In this document: in pieces, positions 8,445 to 15,354 of the stretch
Position numbering within the stretch: the stretch's first letter is position 1
Layout of the letters: every line of letters begins with the position of its first letter
Assembly (NCBI GenBank): GCA_049324215.1
Contig: JBMOLC010000010.1
Span: forward strand, 1-19,740
Length of the DNA: 19,740 nucleotides
Source of the DNA: JBMOLC01 sp049324215
GTDB taxonomy: Bacteria > Patescibacteriota > Microgenomatia > UBA8517
Direction: 5' to 3'
The notes under the pieces: generated by a model
What the model was told of the DNA's origin: nothing
What the model saw: the letters and a program-made list of their open reading frames with translations, nothing else
Database searches by the model: none
Made by a program: the position numbers and the translations under genes

Positions 8445-9429
8445 AGGAATAAGTACTAGAACTTTCGAGAGCCCTAAGAGAGACTTCAGTCATCAATCCC
8501 CGTGTTGAAAGTAGTTTCTTGGTTTTCCTAAGAAGGTCCCTCGTAGTCCCCCAAAGAAAACCGTCCACTCCGTCTTTGACAATTTCCTTTGCTCCTCCGG
8601 CTGCAAAAACAATTGGAACGCATTTTGCCGCCATGGCCTCAACGGTGGTTATCCCAAAGTGCTCTACCTTTTCAGGATTTTTTGTTTCGTTTATCCCAAA
8701 ACCGGAAGCAGACCAGAAAATCTTGGATGTGGCATACAGCCTTTTTATTTCCTTAAAGGAAGGGCTTTTGACTATCCCTATGGGAGCCCCCCGCGAGAGT
8801 TTCTCAAGCTTTTTAAGTAGTTTCTCAGAGCCTACCTCTACTCCTCCTGCCAAGACAAGTTTCCAGTCCGGATAATTTTTAACAAAGGTCTTAAAGGCCT
8901 TAACTAAAACATCCTGTCTTTTTGACTGGAGAAGAGCCGAAAATCTGCCCACATAAAGAATGATATTCTCTTTTCTACCGGGTCTTATTTTTTCTGTTTC
9001 TACCGGCGGATAAATTACGATACTTTTTACACCGTATTCTTCGTCGATGAAGCGCTTGGTGAAAGATGAATTACAAATGACCTTATTTATCCTAAAAAGC
9101 TTCATTCGATTAAGAAGAGTTTTTCCGTTTACGCCATGGAAGGGAACTTGGAAATGGAGAAAATTCTTTCTGGCAAGAAGGCTGGGGATACTCCCGTCGG
9201 AAATCCAGAAACAAAGGTCGTAGCCATCTCCACGCCTTATATCTTTAACGACATTTATCCCACTTAGGTCAAACCCAAATCTATCCTCAAGGGCCGCTTT
9301 TATCTTTGGACTCTTCCAAGCTAAGTCTATAGACCAGCCAACCTTCGACAGTGCTAACCCAAAGGCGAGGGCATAGCGTTCTCCACCCCCAAGGCTGTCT
9401 AGGTAAGGATCGTAGATTGCCGCTTTCAT
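8407..9429 (-). CDS. GT4 family glycosyltransferase (ALG11-like)
   Basis: A 340-residue GT-B retaining glycosyltransferase. The N-terminal domain opens with AAIYDPYLDSLGGGERYA (3-20), whose glycine loop is the usual acceptor-side motif. The C-terminal domain starts near ILYVGRF at 157-163, with R162 and K170 in the donor-phosphate positions. The E-x7-E motif is E256 to E264 within EHFGITTVE, followed by AMAAKCVPIV and GGAKEIV. GT4 members use nucleotide sugars in the cytoplasm. The GGGER start and the EHFGI block recall ALG11-type alpha-mannosyltransferases, but mannose is only a guess. The ATG at 9429 is preferred because it forms an ATGA overlap with the upstream GT2 stop and starts at the first beta strand; an in-frame start at 9456 would add nine residues. 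Confidence 0.9.
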   Translation of the reverse strand: MKAAIYDPYLDSLGGGERYALAFGLALSKVGWSIDLAWKSPKIKAALEDRFGFDLSGINVVKDIRRGDGYDLCFWISDGSIPSLLARKNFLHFQVPFHGVNGKTLLNRMKLFRINKVICNSSFTKRFIDEEYGVKSIVIYPPVETEKIRPGRKENIILYVGRFSALLQSKRQDVLVKAFKTFVKNYPDWKLVLAGGVEVGSEKLLKKLEKLSRGAPIGIVKSPSFKEIKRLYATSKIFWSASGFGINETKNPEKVEHFGITTVEAMAAKCVPIVFAAGGAKEIVKDGVDGFLWGTTRDLLRKTKKLLSTRGLMTEVSLRALESSSTYSYERFEKEVIGLI

Positions 9430-10181
9430 TTCTTCTCTCCCAACTGCATCTCCCAAAGCTTGGCATAGGTTATCATCCGACTAAAGGATTGATAAATTAT
9501 TTCTATAACCCCAACTGTCCCGTCTAAAAATCCCAGCTTTTTTATTCCCCTCTCCGAAAACTCACGCCAGCCGGCAGACAAAAATCGCCACCAGGTCATC
9601 TTGGGATGGTGGGCTTTATAAAGAAGTTTCGCTTCAATTTCCGACCATTCGTTGGTTTTATCTACCATCTCGGTCAAACTCCTGTGGGAGGTGTGGGTTA
9701 GGGCTTCCCTTAATTTCCCGATTTCTCCTTCAACCTTGGGTTGTTCGTGAAGTTCACCTTCCCAACCCAAAAGAGAATCCTTCTTCATAAGCCTGACTAC
9801 GTAGTCGGGCCACCAACCACCCCAGTGCATTTCTCTCCCCAGAAAAATGTTTCTCCTCCGAATTGCATAACCAGAGTAAACGGGAAGTGGAGTACTAACT
9901 ATCGCCTGGATTTCTTTTCTAAGAAATGGTGTCACCCTCTCGTCGGCATCAACGTATAAAAGCCATTCTCCTTGGGCTTTTTTAGCCCCAAAGTTTCTCT
10001 TTTTGGAGAAATCCCCGGAAAAGGTAAAAACTTTAGCACCCCTACTTTTTGCAATTTCTATCGTTTGATCTTTGGAAGAGTCATCAACCAAAATTATCTC
10101 GTTAGCCCACTTTAACGACTCAAGACAATCCTTGATTAGTTCCTCGCTATTCTTGGTTAAGACTATTGCCGAAATTTTCAT
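9426..10181 (-). CDS. GT2 family glycosyltransferase (WaaE/KdtX-like)
   Basis: A 251-residue GT2 enzyme. Motifs: ISAIVLTKNSEE at 3-14, VDDSSKDQT at 32-40, a KKRNFGAKKAQGEWLLYVDADE run at about 60-81 with the metal-binding DAD at 78-80, GGWWPDYVVRL at 121-131, and ELHEQ near 143-147 with the likely catalytic acid. This layout matches the group containing WaaE, an LPS inner-core beta-1,4-glucosyltransferase in Gram-negatives; the sugar here is unknown and CPR bacteria are not expected to have that LPS core. The C-terminal 60 residues carry aromatic, basic segments that may touch the membrane. The ATG at 10181 is chosen for its ATGA overlap with the preceding gene; a start at 10247 would add 22 residues within that gene. 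It shares the WWPD signature with the protein at 11106-12020. Confidence 0.9.
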   Translation of the reverse strand: MKISAIVLTKNSEELIKDCLESLKWANEIILVDDSSKDQTIEIAKSRGAKVFTFSGDFSKKRNFGAKKAQGEWLLYVDADERVTPFLRKEIQAIVSTPLPVYSGYAIRRRNIFLGREMHWGGWWPDYVVRLMKKDSLLGWEGELHEQPKVEGEIGKLREALTHTSHRSLTEMVDKTNEWSEIEAKLLYKAHHPKMTWWRFLSAGWREFSERGIKKLGFLDGTVGVIEIIYQSFSRMITYAKLWEMQLGEKK

Positions 10182-11113
10182 TTCTTTCCCCAACTGCCCT
10201 TTCCAAATCTTCCGAGATAAAAGTCGACCACCCCCTTCTTTTGCCAAGGCCTTCCCTTGAATAATAGTCTTAAGCTGTCTTTTATTAGGGCAAGTCTGGT
10301 TCTTAACCTTGCATAACGAAAACCGAAAATTAATCTATTTCTTATAAGAAAGTAGTCGTTAGAGGGACTCCCGCTTCCTCCGACAGCTTTCGAGACTTTA
10401 TGCCAAAGACAGGTATTAGGGGAATAGACTACCCCAAAACCAGAGAGCCTTGCCCTTTGACTAAAATCCGCATCCTCCCAATAAAGGAAAAATTTTTCGT
10501 CTAAGTATCCAATCTTTTCAAAAACCTCTTTTTTGATCAGAACACAGGCTCCATTGGCGAAGTCGGTGTCCGTAAGTTTTTCGTACTGACCCTTATCAAC
10601 CTCGTCAACCCCACGGTGAGAAGAATAGACGTTGTTCCAGTCTATTTCCCCTCCCGCATACCAAAAGATCTTCCCCTTTTCGTTTTCCTTGTACCAGTCT
10701 TTATGAAACTCGTAGCCTTTGGCGAAATACATCTTCGGGGAAACCATTCCTATTTTGGGATCAGAAAGCGCGTCTTTAACAAGAGCTGTTAGCAGATCTT
10801 TCCTCAAGACAACGTCGTTATTAAGAAGCATGACGAAGTCAGCCCCGCCTTTTAGTGCCCTTTTAACTCCAACGTTATTTCCGCCGGCAAACCCCAGGTT
10901 CTTTTTGTTTCTGACAAAGATAAAGTCAGAATTTCTTAGTCTGTACCCCCTTAAGGCTTCCTTGGTTCCGTCGGTTGAAGCGTTGTCGACGACAATCGTT
11001 TCAATCCTGAAACCTCCATTGTCAAGTTTTTCAATGTCGGCAAGAACGGCAAGAGTATCGTCCTTACCGTTCCAAGTAAGGATGACTATGGAAACCTTGG
11101 GATTTTTAAACAT
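10178..11113 (-). CDS. GT2 family glycosyltransferase (rhamnosyltransferase-like)
   Basis: A 311-residue GT2 enzyme. VSIVILTWNG at 7-16, VDNASTDGT at 42-50, NLGFAGGNNVG at 72-82, LLNNDV at 96-101 with the metal-binding Asp, an ANGACVLIKKEVF block at 186-198, YWEDADFSQRA at 211-221 with the likely catalytic acid, and WHK at 237-239. The region 240-275, containing SNDYFLIRNR, is common in WbbL-like enzymes and is followed by a basic C-terminus that may sit on the membrane. It resembles the enzyme at 2157-2966. ATG 11113 overlaps the preceding gene's stop by eight bases; a TTG at 11125 would add MPRK. Its own TGA forms an ATGA overlap with the next gene. It lies between the two WWPD-type GT2 genes. 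Confidence 0.9.
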   Translation of the reverse strand: MFKNPKVSIVILTWNGKDDTLAVLADIEKLDNGGFRIETIVVDNASTDGTKEALRGYRLRNSDFIFVRNKKNLGFAGGNNVGVKRALKGGADFVMLLNNDVVLRKDLLTALVKDALSDPKIGMVSPKMYFAKGYEFHKDWYKENEKGKIFWYAGGEIDWNNVYSSHRGVDEVDKGQYEKLTDTDFANGACVLIKKEVFEKIGYLDEKFFLYWEDADFSQRARLSGFGVVYSPNTCLWHKVSKAVGGSGSPSNDYFLIRNRLIFGFRYARLRTRLALIKDSLRLLFKGRPWQKKGVVDFYLGRFGKGSWGKK

Positions 11114-12020
11114 TTTTCTTGGCAAGAGAATGTAGGATGCGCTCGGGGAAAGACTTCAAAAAAGGTTTCGTCTTAATGGCAGACTCTCTCAACCACCAAA
11201 CAATCTCAAAAATAGCCTTCTTGAGTCCCCTTTCTATTTCATTTAGAGAAATTGTCTGCTCTAAAAAGTTATCAGACTGCCAGACTTTAAGATAGAGGAT
11301 AAATTCCGAGAAGGCCTGAAGAGTGGCAAGGGCAAGGCCATGGAGTCCGTCTTTATAACCCTCCCCAGCAAAATAACGGCTCAAAAACTCCCCCGTTGGT
11401 CTGGTGATAAGGTCCTTCCAGATAAACTTGTGTCTCTCCTTAACTAGAATTCTGGCTTGGATGTCGGTATAGCGGTTCATCCTTTCGAGATACTGGGTTA
11501 CGGAAGAGTAGTTATAATGGAGAATCGCCAAGCTCTCCTTAGCAGGAAGGTCGGCTCCCGTCCCTTGGGTCATGGGTACGGTATGGATGACCTCGTTCCA
11601 GGCAACAAACCCTTTTTTGAAAAAACGGATATTGAAGTCCGGCCACCAACGCGAGTGTTTTATCCACTTACCAAAGATTATGTTTTTCCTGGGAAGACGG
11701 TAATAATCAGCCTTGGGATTTTGGGCAATCTTTTTTAGACGACTGGCAAGTTTTGGTGTAACTTCCTCGTCGGCATCCAAAACTAAAATCCAAGGGCCCA
11801 GGGCCTTTGATATCGCAAAGTTTCTAGCAGGCTCAACGTATCCAGTTCGTTCGTGTTCGAAAATCTTGGCACCAAGTTTTTTGGCGATTTTGGCAGTCTC
11901 GTCGGTTGAATACATATCAACCACTATAATCTCGTCTGCCAGATTTCTAATCGAGTGGACTGCCTTGGGTAGGTTTTTCTCCTCGTTGAGGGTATTGATG
12001 ACTACCGAAATTTTCTCCAC
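11106..12020 (-). CDS. GT2 family glycosyltransferase (WaaE/KdtX-like), GTG start
   Basis: A 304-residue GT2 enzyme beginning with GTG. ISVVINTLNEEKNL at 4-17, VVDMYSTDET at 33-42, ARNFAISKA near 65-73, LVLDADEEVTP at 79-89 with metal-binding DAD, RWWPDFNIRFF at 124-134, and an NEVIHT block at 142-147 holding the likely catalytic acid. It is about 50 residues longer than its paralogue at 9426-10181, the extra part being a C-terminal segment with WWLRESA and basic residues. It is the first gene after the only clear spacer in the cluster, so it may be served by a separate promoter or by re-initiation; no strong Shine-Dalgarno sequence precedes the GTG. Acceptor and sugar are unknown. Confidence 0.88.
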   Translation of the reverse strand: MEKISVVINTLNEEKNLPKAVHSIRNLADEIIVVDMYSTDETAKIAKKLGAKIFEHERTGYVEPARNFAISKALGPWILVLDADEEVTPKLASRLKKIAQNPKADYYRLPRKNIIFGKWIKHSRWWPDFNIRFFKKGFVAWNEVIHTVPMTQGTGADLPAKESLAILHYNYSSVTQYLERMNRYTDIQARILVKERHKFIWKDLITRPTGEFLSRYFAGEGYKDGLHGLALATLQAFSEFILYLKVWQSDNFLEQTISLNEIERGLKKAIFEIVWWLRESAIKTKPFLKSFPERILHSLAKKNV

Positions 12021-12078
12021 AGCCCAATTTTACTACAAACGCCAGTTTGAAGCTAAGCTTCGCTTACCACGAAGCTTG
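12021..12078 (-). other. Spacer with overlapping inverted repeats
   Basis: This is the only gap of more than a few bases within the minus-strand cluster. It contains an 8-base perfect inverted repeat, AAGCTTCG at 12055-12062 and CGAAGCTT at 12070-12077, with a 7-base loop. A second, mutually exclusive one, GAAGC at 12049-12053 and GCTTC at 12057-12061, has a 3-base loop. On the minus strand neither hairpin is followed by a T tract, so this is not a standard intrinsic terminator. It could be a processing or attenuation site, or a scar of rearrangement. No convincing promoter boxes were found in it. Confidence 0.6.
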
Positions 12079-13704
12079 CTATTTAGTACCAACTATCTTC
12101 GCTGAAACACCTCCCCAACGATCATTAATTACCCTCACCAGCTCTATTTTTCCACCCAATTCGATGTCCTTTCTGGGTAAATTCTCCTCGCTGCCGACAA
12201 AAAGGGTATTTTGAAGATTCCCATCCTCTGGCCAATAGATTTTTCTAAATTTAAATTTGCCAAAATCATAAACCTTTCTTGGCGTTCCAATTCTCTCTAA
12301 ATCCAACTCAGCCAAATATTTCTCTGGGGAGTATTTTCCGTAAAAAAGATAAAAGATATAAGGCTGAGCTTGCGGGGTTTCTATTATCACCTTGTCATAA
12401 TCTTTCTCAAGCTCCATCACCAGGGGGACGGCTTCCCTAAACCCTGGCTGCCAATTACCGGCGTCTCTGATAGGAAGCTGGACATTGATGGAATCAAAGA
12501 GGTAGAAAGCGGCAACCAGTCCATAGGCGACAAAAGGAAAATACAAAACTTTCCTTATCTTCAAATACTCAGCAATTTTGATTACCCCCACGCCTATCAA
12601 AATCGAAAAGCCGGCAAAAAGGGCCATTGTTCTGCCGGGTTGAAACCAGTTCCAGGTAATAATGGCCGGCAGGGGAGATAGCACCAGTAAAGCCAGAAAT
12701 TCCTTGTGTTTTTTAATGTTTCGCATCAGGTAAATCAACCCCACAATCCAAGGGGTAAATTCAAGGGGATGAAAAATGGAGTTATCAACCACAATAGTTG
12801 ACGGCTCCTGCGGTTCTCGAAGAAAGAGGTTGTGGGGCGAAAGGTAGGCAAAATACCGACCCACCACTTCCCAAATAAAATAGAAAAACTGATTGTGGAG
12901 GAAAAAATCTGTCAAGCCAGAAAGCGGGTGTCCTTCAATCAAGGATTGAAGAACCTGTGTCTTGGGCCAAAAAATAAAAATGTTTGTTGACTCAACCCTT
13001 GCCAGCGCCTGACCGGCAAAAGCCAGAACCACAAAGGTGAGCAAAAATAAGACTAATAGCGACAAAGAAATTCCCAAAACTCTTCTCGGGTATTGCTTCA
13101 AATCTCTTAGACTAAGAACCACCAGGCTGGTCAAGAACAATGGGATAAGGAGTTTGTTGGCATTGTAGGTATACATGGACAACATAAAAGAAAGAGTCGA
13201 AAAGACTAAAAGATAATGTTTCTTTTGAGAGCAAAGAAACAATAAAAATCCGAGAAGCAAGAAAAATAAAGCCTCATTGGCGTCATAATAGACTCTTGAT
13301 AAATGGACGGCCCATGGTTCAATGGCAAAAACAAAAGAAGAAATCAAGGCCATTCTTTCATCTCTGAAAATCTGTCTGGTGAGCAAAAAAATAAGAATAA
13401 TTGCTAGCGTTCCCACAAAGGCGGAAGGAAACCTGACACCAAGCTCGTTAAGACCAAAAATCTTAATAGAAGGAATCATCAAATAAAGGGGAAGGGTCGA
13501 TTTGTATTCATCAAAGGAGCGGGTGAAAACAGGCAAAACCTGACCATACTCGTCTCTCAATGTCTCTGAAATGGAATAAGCATTGTAGCCCCAGGCTGCC
13601 TCGTCCCAGTTTAGTGAAGGAGGGGAACCCGAAAGGTTGTAAATTCTCAAAAAACCTCCTAGAAGAACGATTAAAACCAAAATTGGGTAAGTGATTCTTT
13701 TCAT
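12079..13704 (-). CDS. GT39-type (PMT/ArnT-like) membrane glycosyltransferase
   Basis: A 541-residue multi-pass protein. TM1 is about 5-20, then the first outer loop carries LNWDEAAWGYNAYS at 31-44, where D34 and E35 are the expected catalytic acids of the family, followed by TLRDEYGQVLPVF at 48-60. About eleven further hydrophobic segments reach residue ~415, then a soluble C-terminal domain of ~125 residues. The family transfers sugars from polyprenyl-phosphate donors at the outer face. The first ~115 residues align by eye with the proteins at 13704-15350 and 754-2184. Start and preceding stop overlap by one base as TAATG. The stop is followed by the hairpin-containing spacer at 12021-12078, the end of the tightly packed run before the GT2 group. 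Confidence 0.83.
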   Translation of the reverse strand: MKRITYPILVLIVLLGGFLRIYNLSGSPPSLNWDEAAWGYNAYSISETLRDEYGQVLPVFTRSFDEYKSTLPLYLMIPSIKIFGLNELGVRFPSAFVGTLAIILIFLLTRQIFRDERMALISSFVFAIEPWAVHLSRVYYDANEALFFLLLGFLLFLCSQKKHYLLVFSTLSFMLSMYTYNANKLLIPLFLTSLVVLSLRDLKQYPRRVLGISLSLLVLFLLTFVVLAFAGQALARVESTNIFIFWPKTQVLQSLIEGHPLSGLTDFFLHNQFFYFIWEVVGRYFAYLSPHNLFLREPQEPSTIVVDNSIFHPLEFTPWIVGLIYLMRNIKKHKEFLALLVLSPLPAIITWNWFQPGRTMALFAGFSILIGVGVIKIAEYLKIRKVLYFPFVAYGLVAAFYLFDSINVQLPIRDAGNWQPGFREAVPLVMELEKDYDKVIIETPQAQPYIFYLFYGKYSPEKYLAELDLERIGTPRKVYDFGKFKFRKIYWPEDGNLQNTLFVGSEENLPRKDIELGGKIELVRVINDRWGGVSAKIVGTK

Positions 13705-15350
13705 TAGAACATTGTTTTTACAAACCAGAGTTCGTCGCCCATGAACTTATTTTCCTGTTTTACGTTTTCTATCCGTTTGAAAATTTCCCCATCAACAACC
13801 TCGGTTATTTCCCCGAAGTCTTTATTTTCTCCCACAAGTTCCCCCGCCAGGCCAACCCAAATTTCATTAGCGCCCCTAGGCGACTCGAAGTATTTAAAAG
13901 ACCTAAATTCAACCCTCCCCACTTTCTCTACTCTCCGAATCCCTGCAGAAGTGATGACACCTAACTTTCTCTGTTTTTGATAAAAAAGGGGGTCGACCTT
14001 TTCATAAAAAAGAAAATGGTTAACCGGCTCTCCTAATCTGTCAGTAATGATGACTTCATTTTCCTCTAAATCTCTCGTACTCAATGTCTCCCAAATTTGA
14101 TATTGTCTCAGATCCTGCTCGCCAAACCACAAGAATTTGTGATGCCAAAAGAGGTCCAGAAAACTTAGATAGCTAAAAAACAGCCAAACAGCCAACACCA
14201 AGATAGCAGCCTTAAAATATGGTGTTTCTAAGGCTTTCTTGAGATGAAAGACAAATACCACCTCGGAGAAAACAACTAGAGGCAGAGCCAGCCCTAAAGC
14301 ATTTTCTTTAAATATTAAAACCGATGCCAAAATCCCAAAAGCAAAAACAGAAACTACCGGGTTTTTCTTTTTTAAAAGCAATATCAGTCCAAGAAAAACA
14401 ATTGGTATTTCCCAGAAAAACAATTTGGGCAAAGCCACCGAATCTAGCCTTTCTTTAAACAGAATCGTCTGCGACTGAAATGAGGAGGTTAACCACTCAA
14501 AATTCCACGGTCTAATTATGGATTTAAAAAGTTCTTCGACACCGTAGAATAGTTTGTTATGAGCTATTCTGTTGAAATTAAATTTCCCGGTTATTAAGGG
14601 CGATGATAAAGCCTGGCCAAAAGAAAGCTTTTTGTCTATTAGGTGCGTGTATGAACTTGGGTGAATATCCTTAATCATTGTTTTTCTAATCAAGAAATCC
14701 AGCAAGCCTTGGTTAAGTTTTAAAAATAGCAACATCAAAAAAGACGCTGCTAGAATAGCGGCCAATAAAGATTTCATTTTCTTTTTTTGATACGAATAAA
14801 AAGAAAGCAAGACTAGAACAAAAGGTAAGGTTGAGAAAGAGGATAAAACAGCCAGAAAAGAAGTTATTAAAAGAAGTTTAAGCTTATCTTGGATGAAAAA
14901 ATATATTGACAATAGAATAAAAAGCAATCCCAAAGCCATTCCCAAGTCGAAAATATTTAATTGAATAAAAAAAGGACTGATTGAGAATAAAAAGATTGAT
15001 AAAAGAACTTTGTCCCAATCTTTTAGGATTTGCCGAGAAACTAAATAAAAAACGTAAACAGTTATTAAGGAGAAGATTATTGAAGGTAATCTGGCCCCTA
15101 AATTACTTAAGCCAAAAAAATAAATCGAGGGAATTCTAAAATAGACCCCCAATGAAGATAAATAATTATTATCGCTTCTAAAGAACAGGCCGGGAAAATC
15201 TCCATTTGTATCCTTCCCTGTCTTGATAATCGAATAGGCAGTATAACTTTCTTTGGCCTCATCCAAAGTTAGCGGGAAATCGATTTTAGACCTCAAGAAA
15301 AAAAATAAAAGAGCAAAAATTAAAAGGATATATTTCGGGACACCCTTCAT
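13704..15350 (-). CDS. GT39-like membrane glycosyltransferase, AT-rich gene
   Basis: A 548-residue multi-pass protein. TM1 is about 6-20; the first loop has LTLDEAKESYTAYS at 27-40, with D30 and E31 matching the catalytic acids of its neighbours, though the following Gly-Tyr-Asn of the relatives is Ser-Tyr-Thr here. A KTGKDTNGDFPG stretch and an IPSIYFFGLSNLGARLPS block match the same places in the protein at 12079-13704. About eleven TMs and a ~120-residue soluble C-terminal domain follow. The gene is unusually AT-rich: 14821-15120 counts to about 29% G+C by eye, against about 47% at 16501-16800 and 37% in comparable membrane-protein stretches at 13141-13440 and 5401-5700. ATG 15350 is chosen because it is four bases after the preceding TAG; an in-frame start at 15458 would add 36 residues inside that gene. 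Confidence 0.8.
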   Translation of the reverse strand: MKGVPKYILLIFALLFFFLRSKIDFPLTLDEAKESYTAYSIIKTGKDTNGDFPGLFFRSDNNYLSSLGVYFRIPSIYFFGLSNLGARLPSIIFSLITVYVFYLVSRQILKDWDKVLLSIFLFSISPFFIQLNIFDLGMALGLLFILLSIYFFIQDKLKLLLITSFLAVLSSFSTLPFVLVLLSFYSYQKKKMKSLLAAILAASFLMLLFLKLNQGLLDFLIRKTMIKDIHPSSYTHLIDKKLSFGQALSSPLITGKFNFNRIAHNKLFYGVEELFKSIIRPWNFEWLTSSFQSQTILFKERLDSVALPKLFFWEIPIVFLGLILLLKKKNPVVSVFAFGILASVLIFKENALGLALPLVVFSEVVFVFHLKKALETPYFKAAILVLAVWLFFSYLSFLDLFWHHKFLWFGEQDLRQYQIWETLSTRDLEENEVIITDRLGEPVNHFLFYEKVDPLFYQKQRKLGVITSAGIRRVEKVGRVEFRSFKYFESPRGANEIWVGLAGELVGENKDFGEITEVVDGEIFKRIENVKQENKFMGDELWFVKTMF

Positions 15351-15354
15351 AGTC

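Noticed and set aside
12021..12050. Possible promoter in the spacer (TAGTAAAAT-like -10)
   Set aside because: No -35 element at suitable spacing could be found, and the region is AT-rich enough for chance matches.
12055..12077. The inverted repeat read as an intrinsic terminator for the upstream genes
   Set aside because: No T run follows the hairpin on the minus strand; the next bases are AGCTTCAAACTGG.
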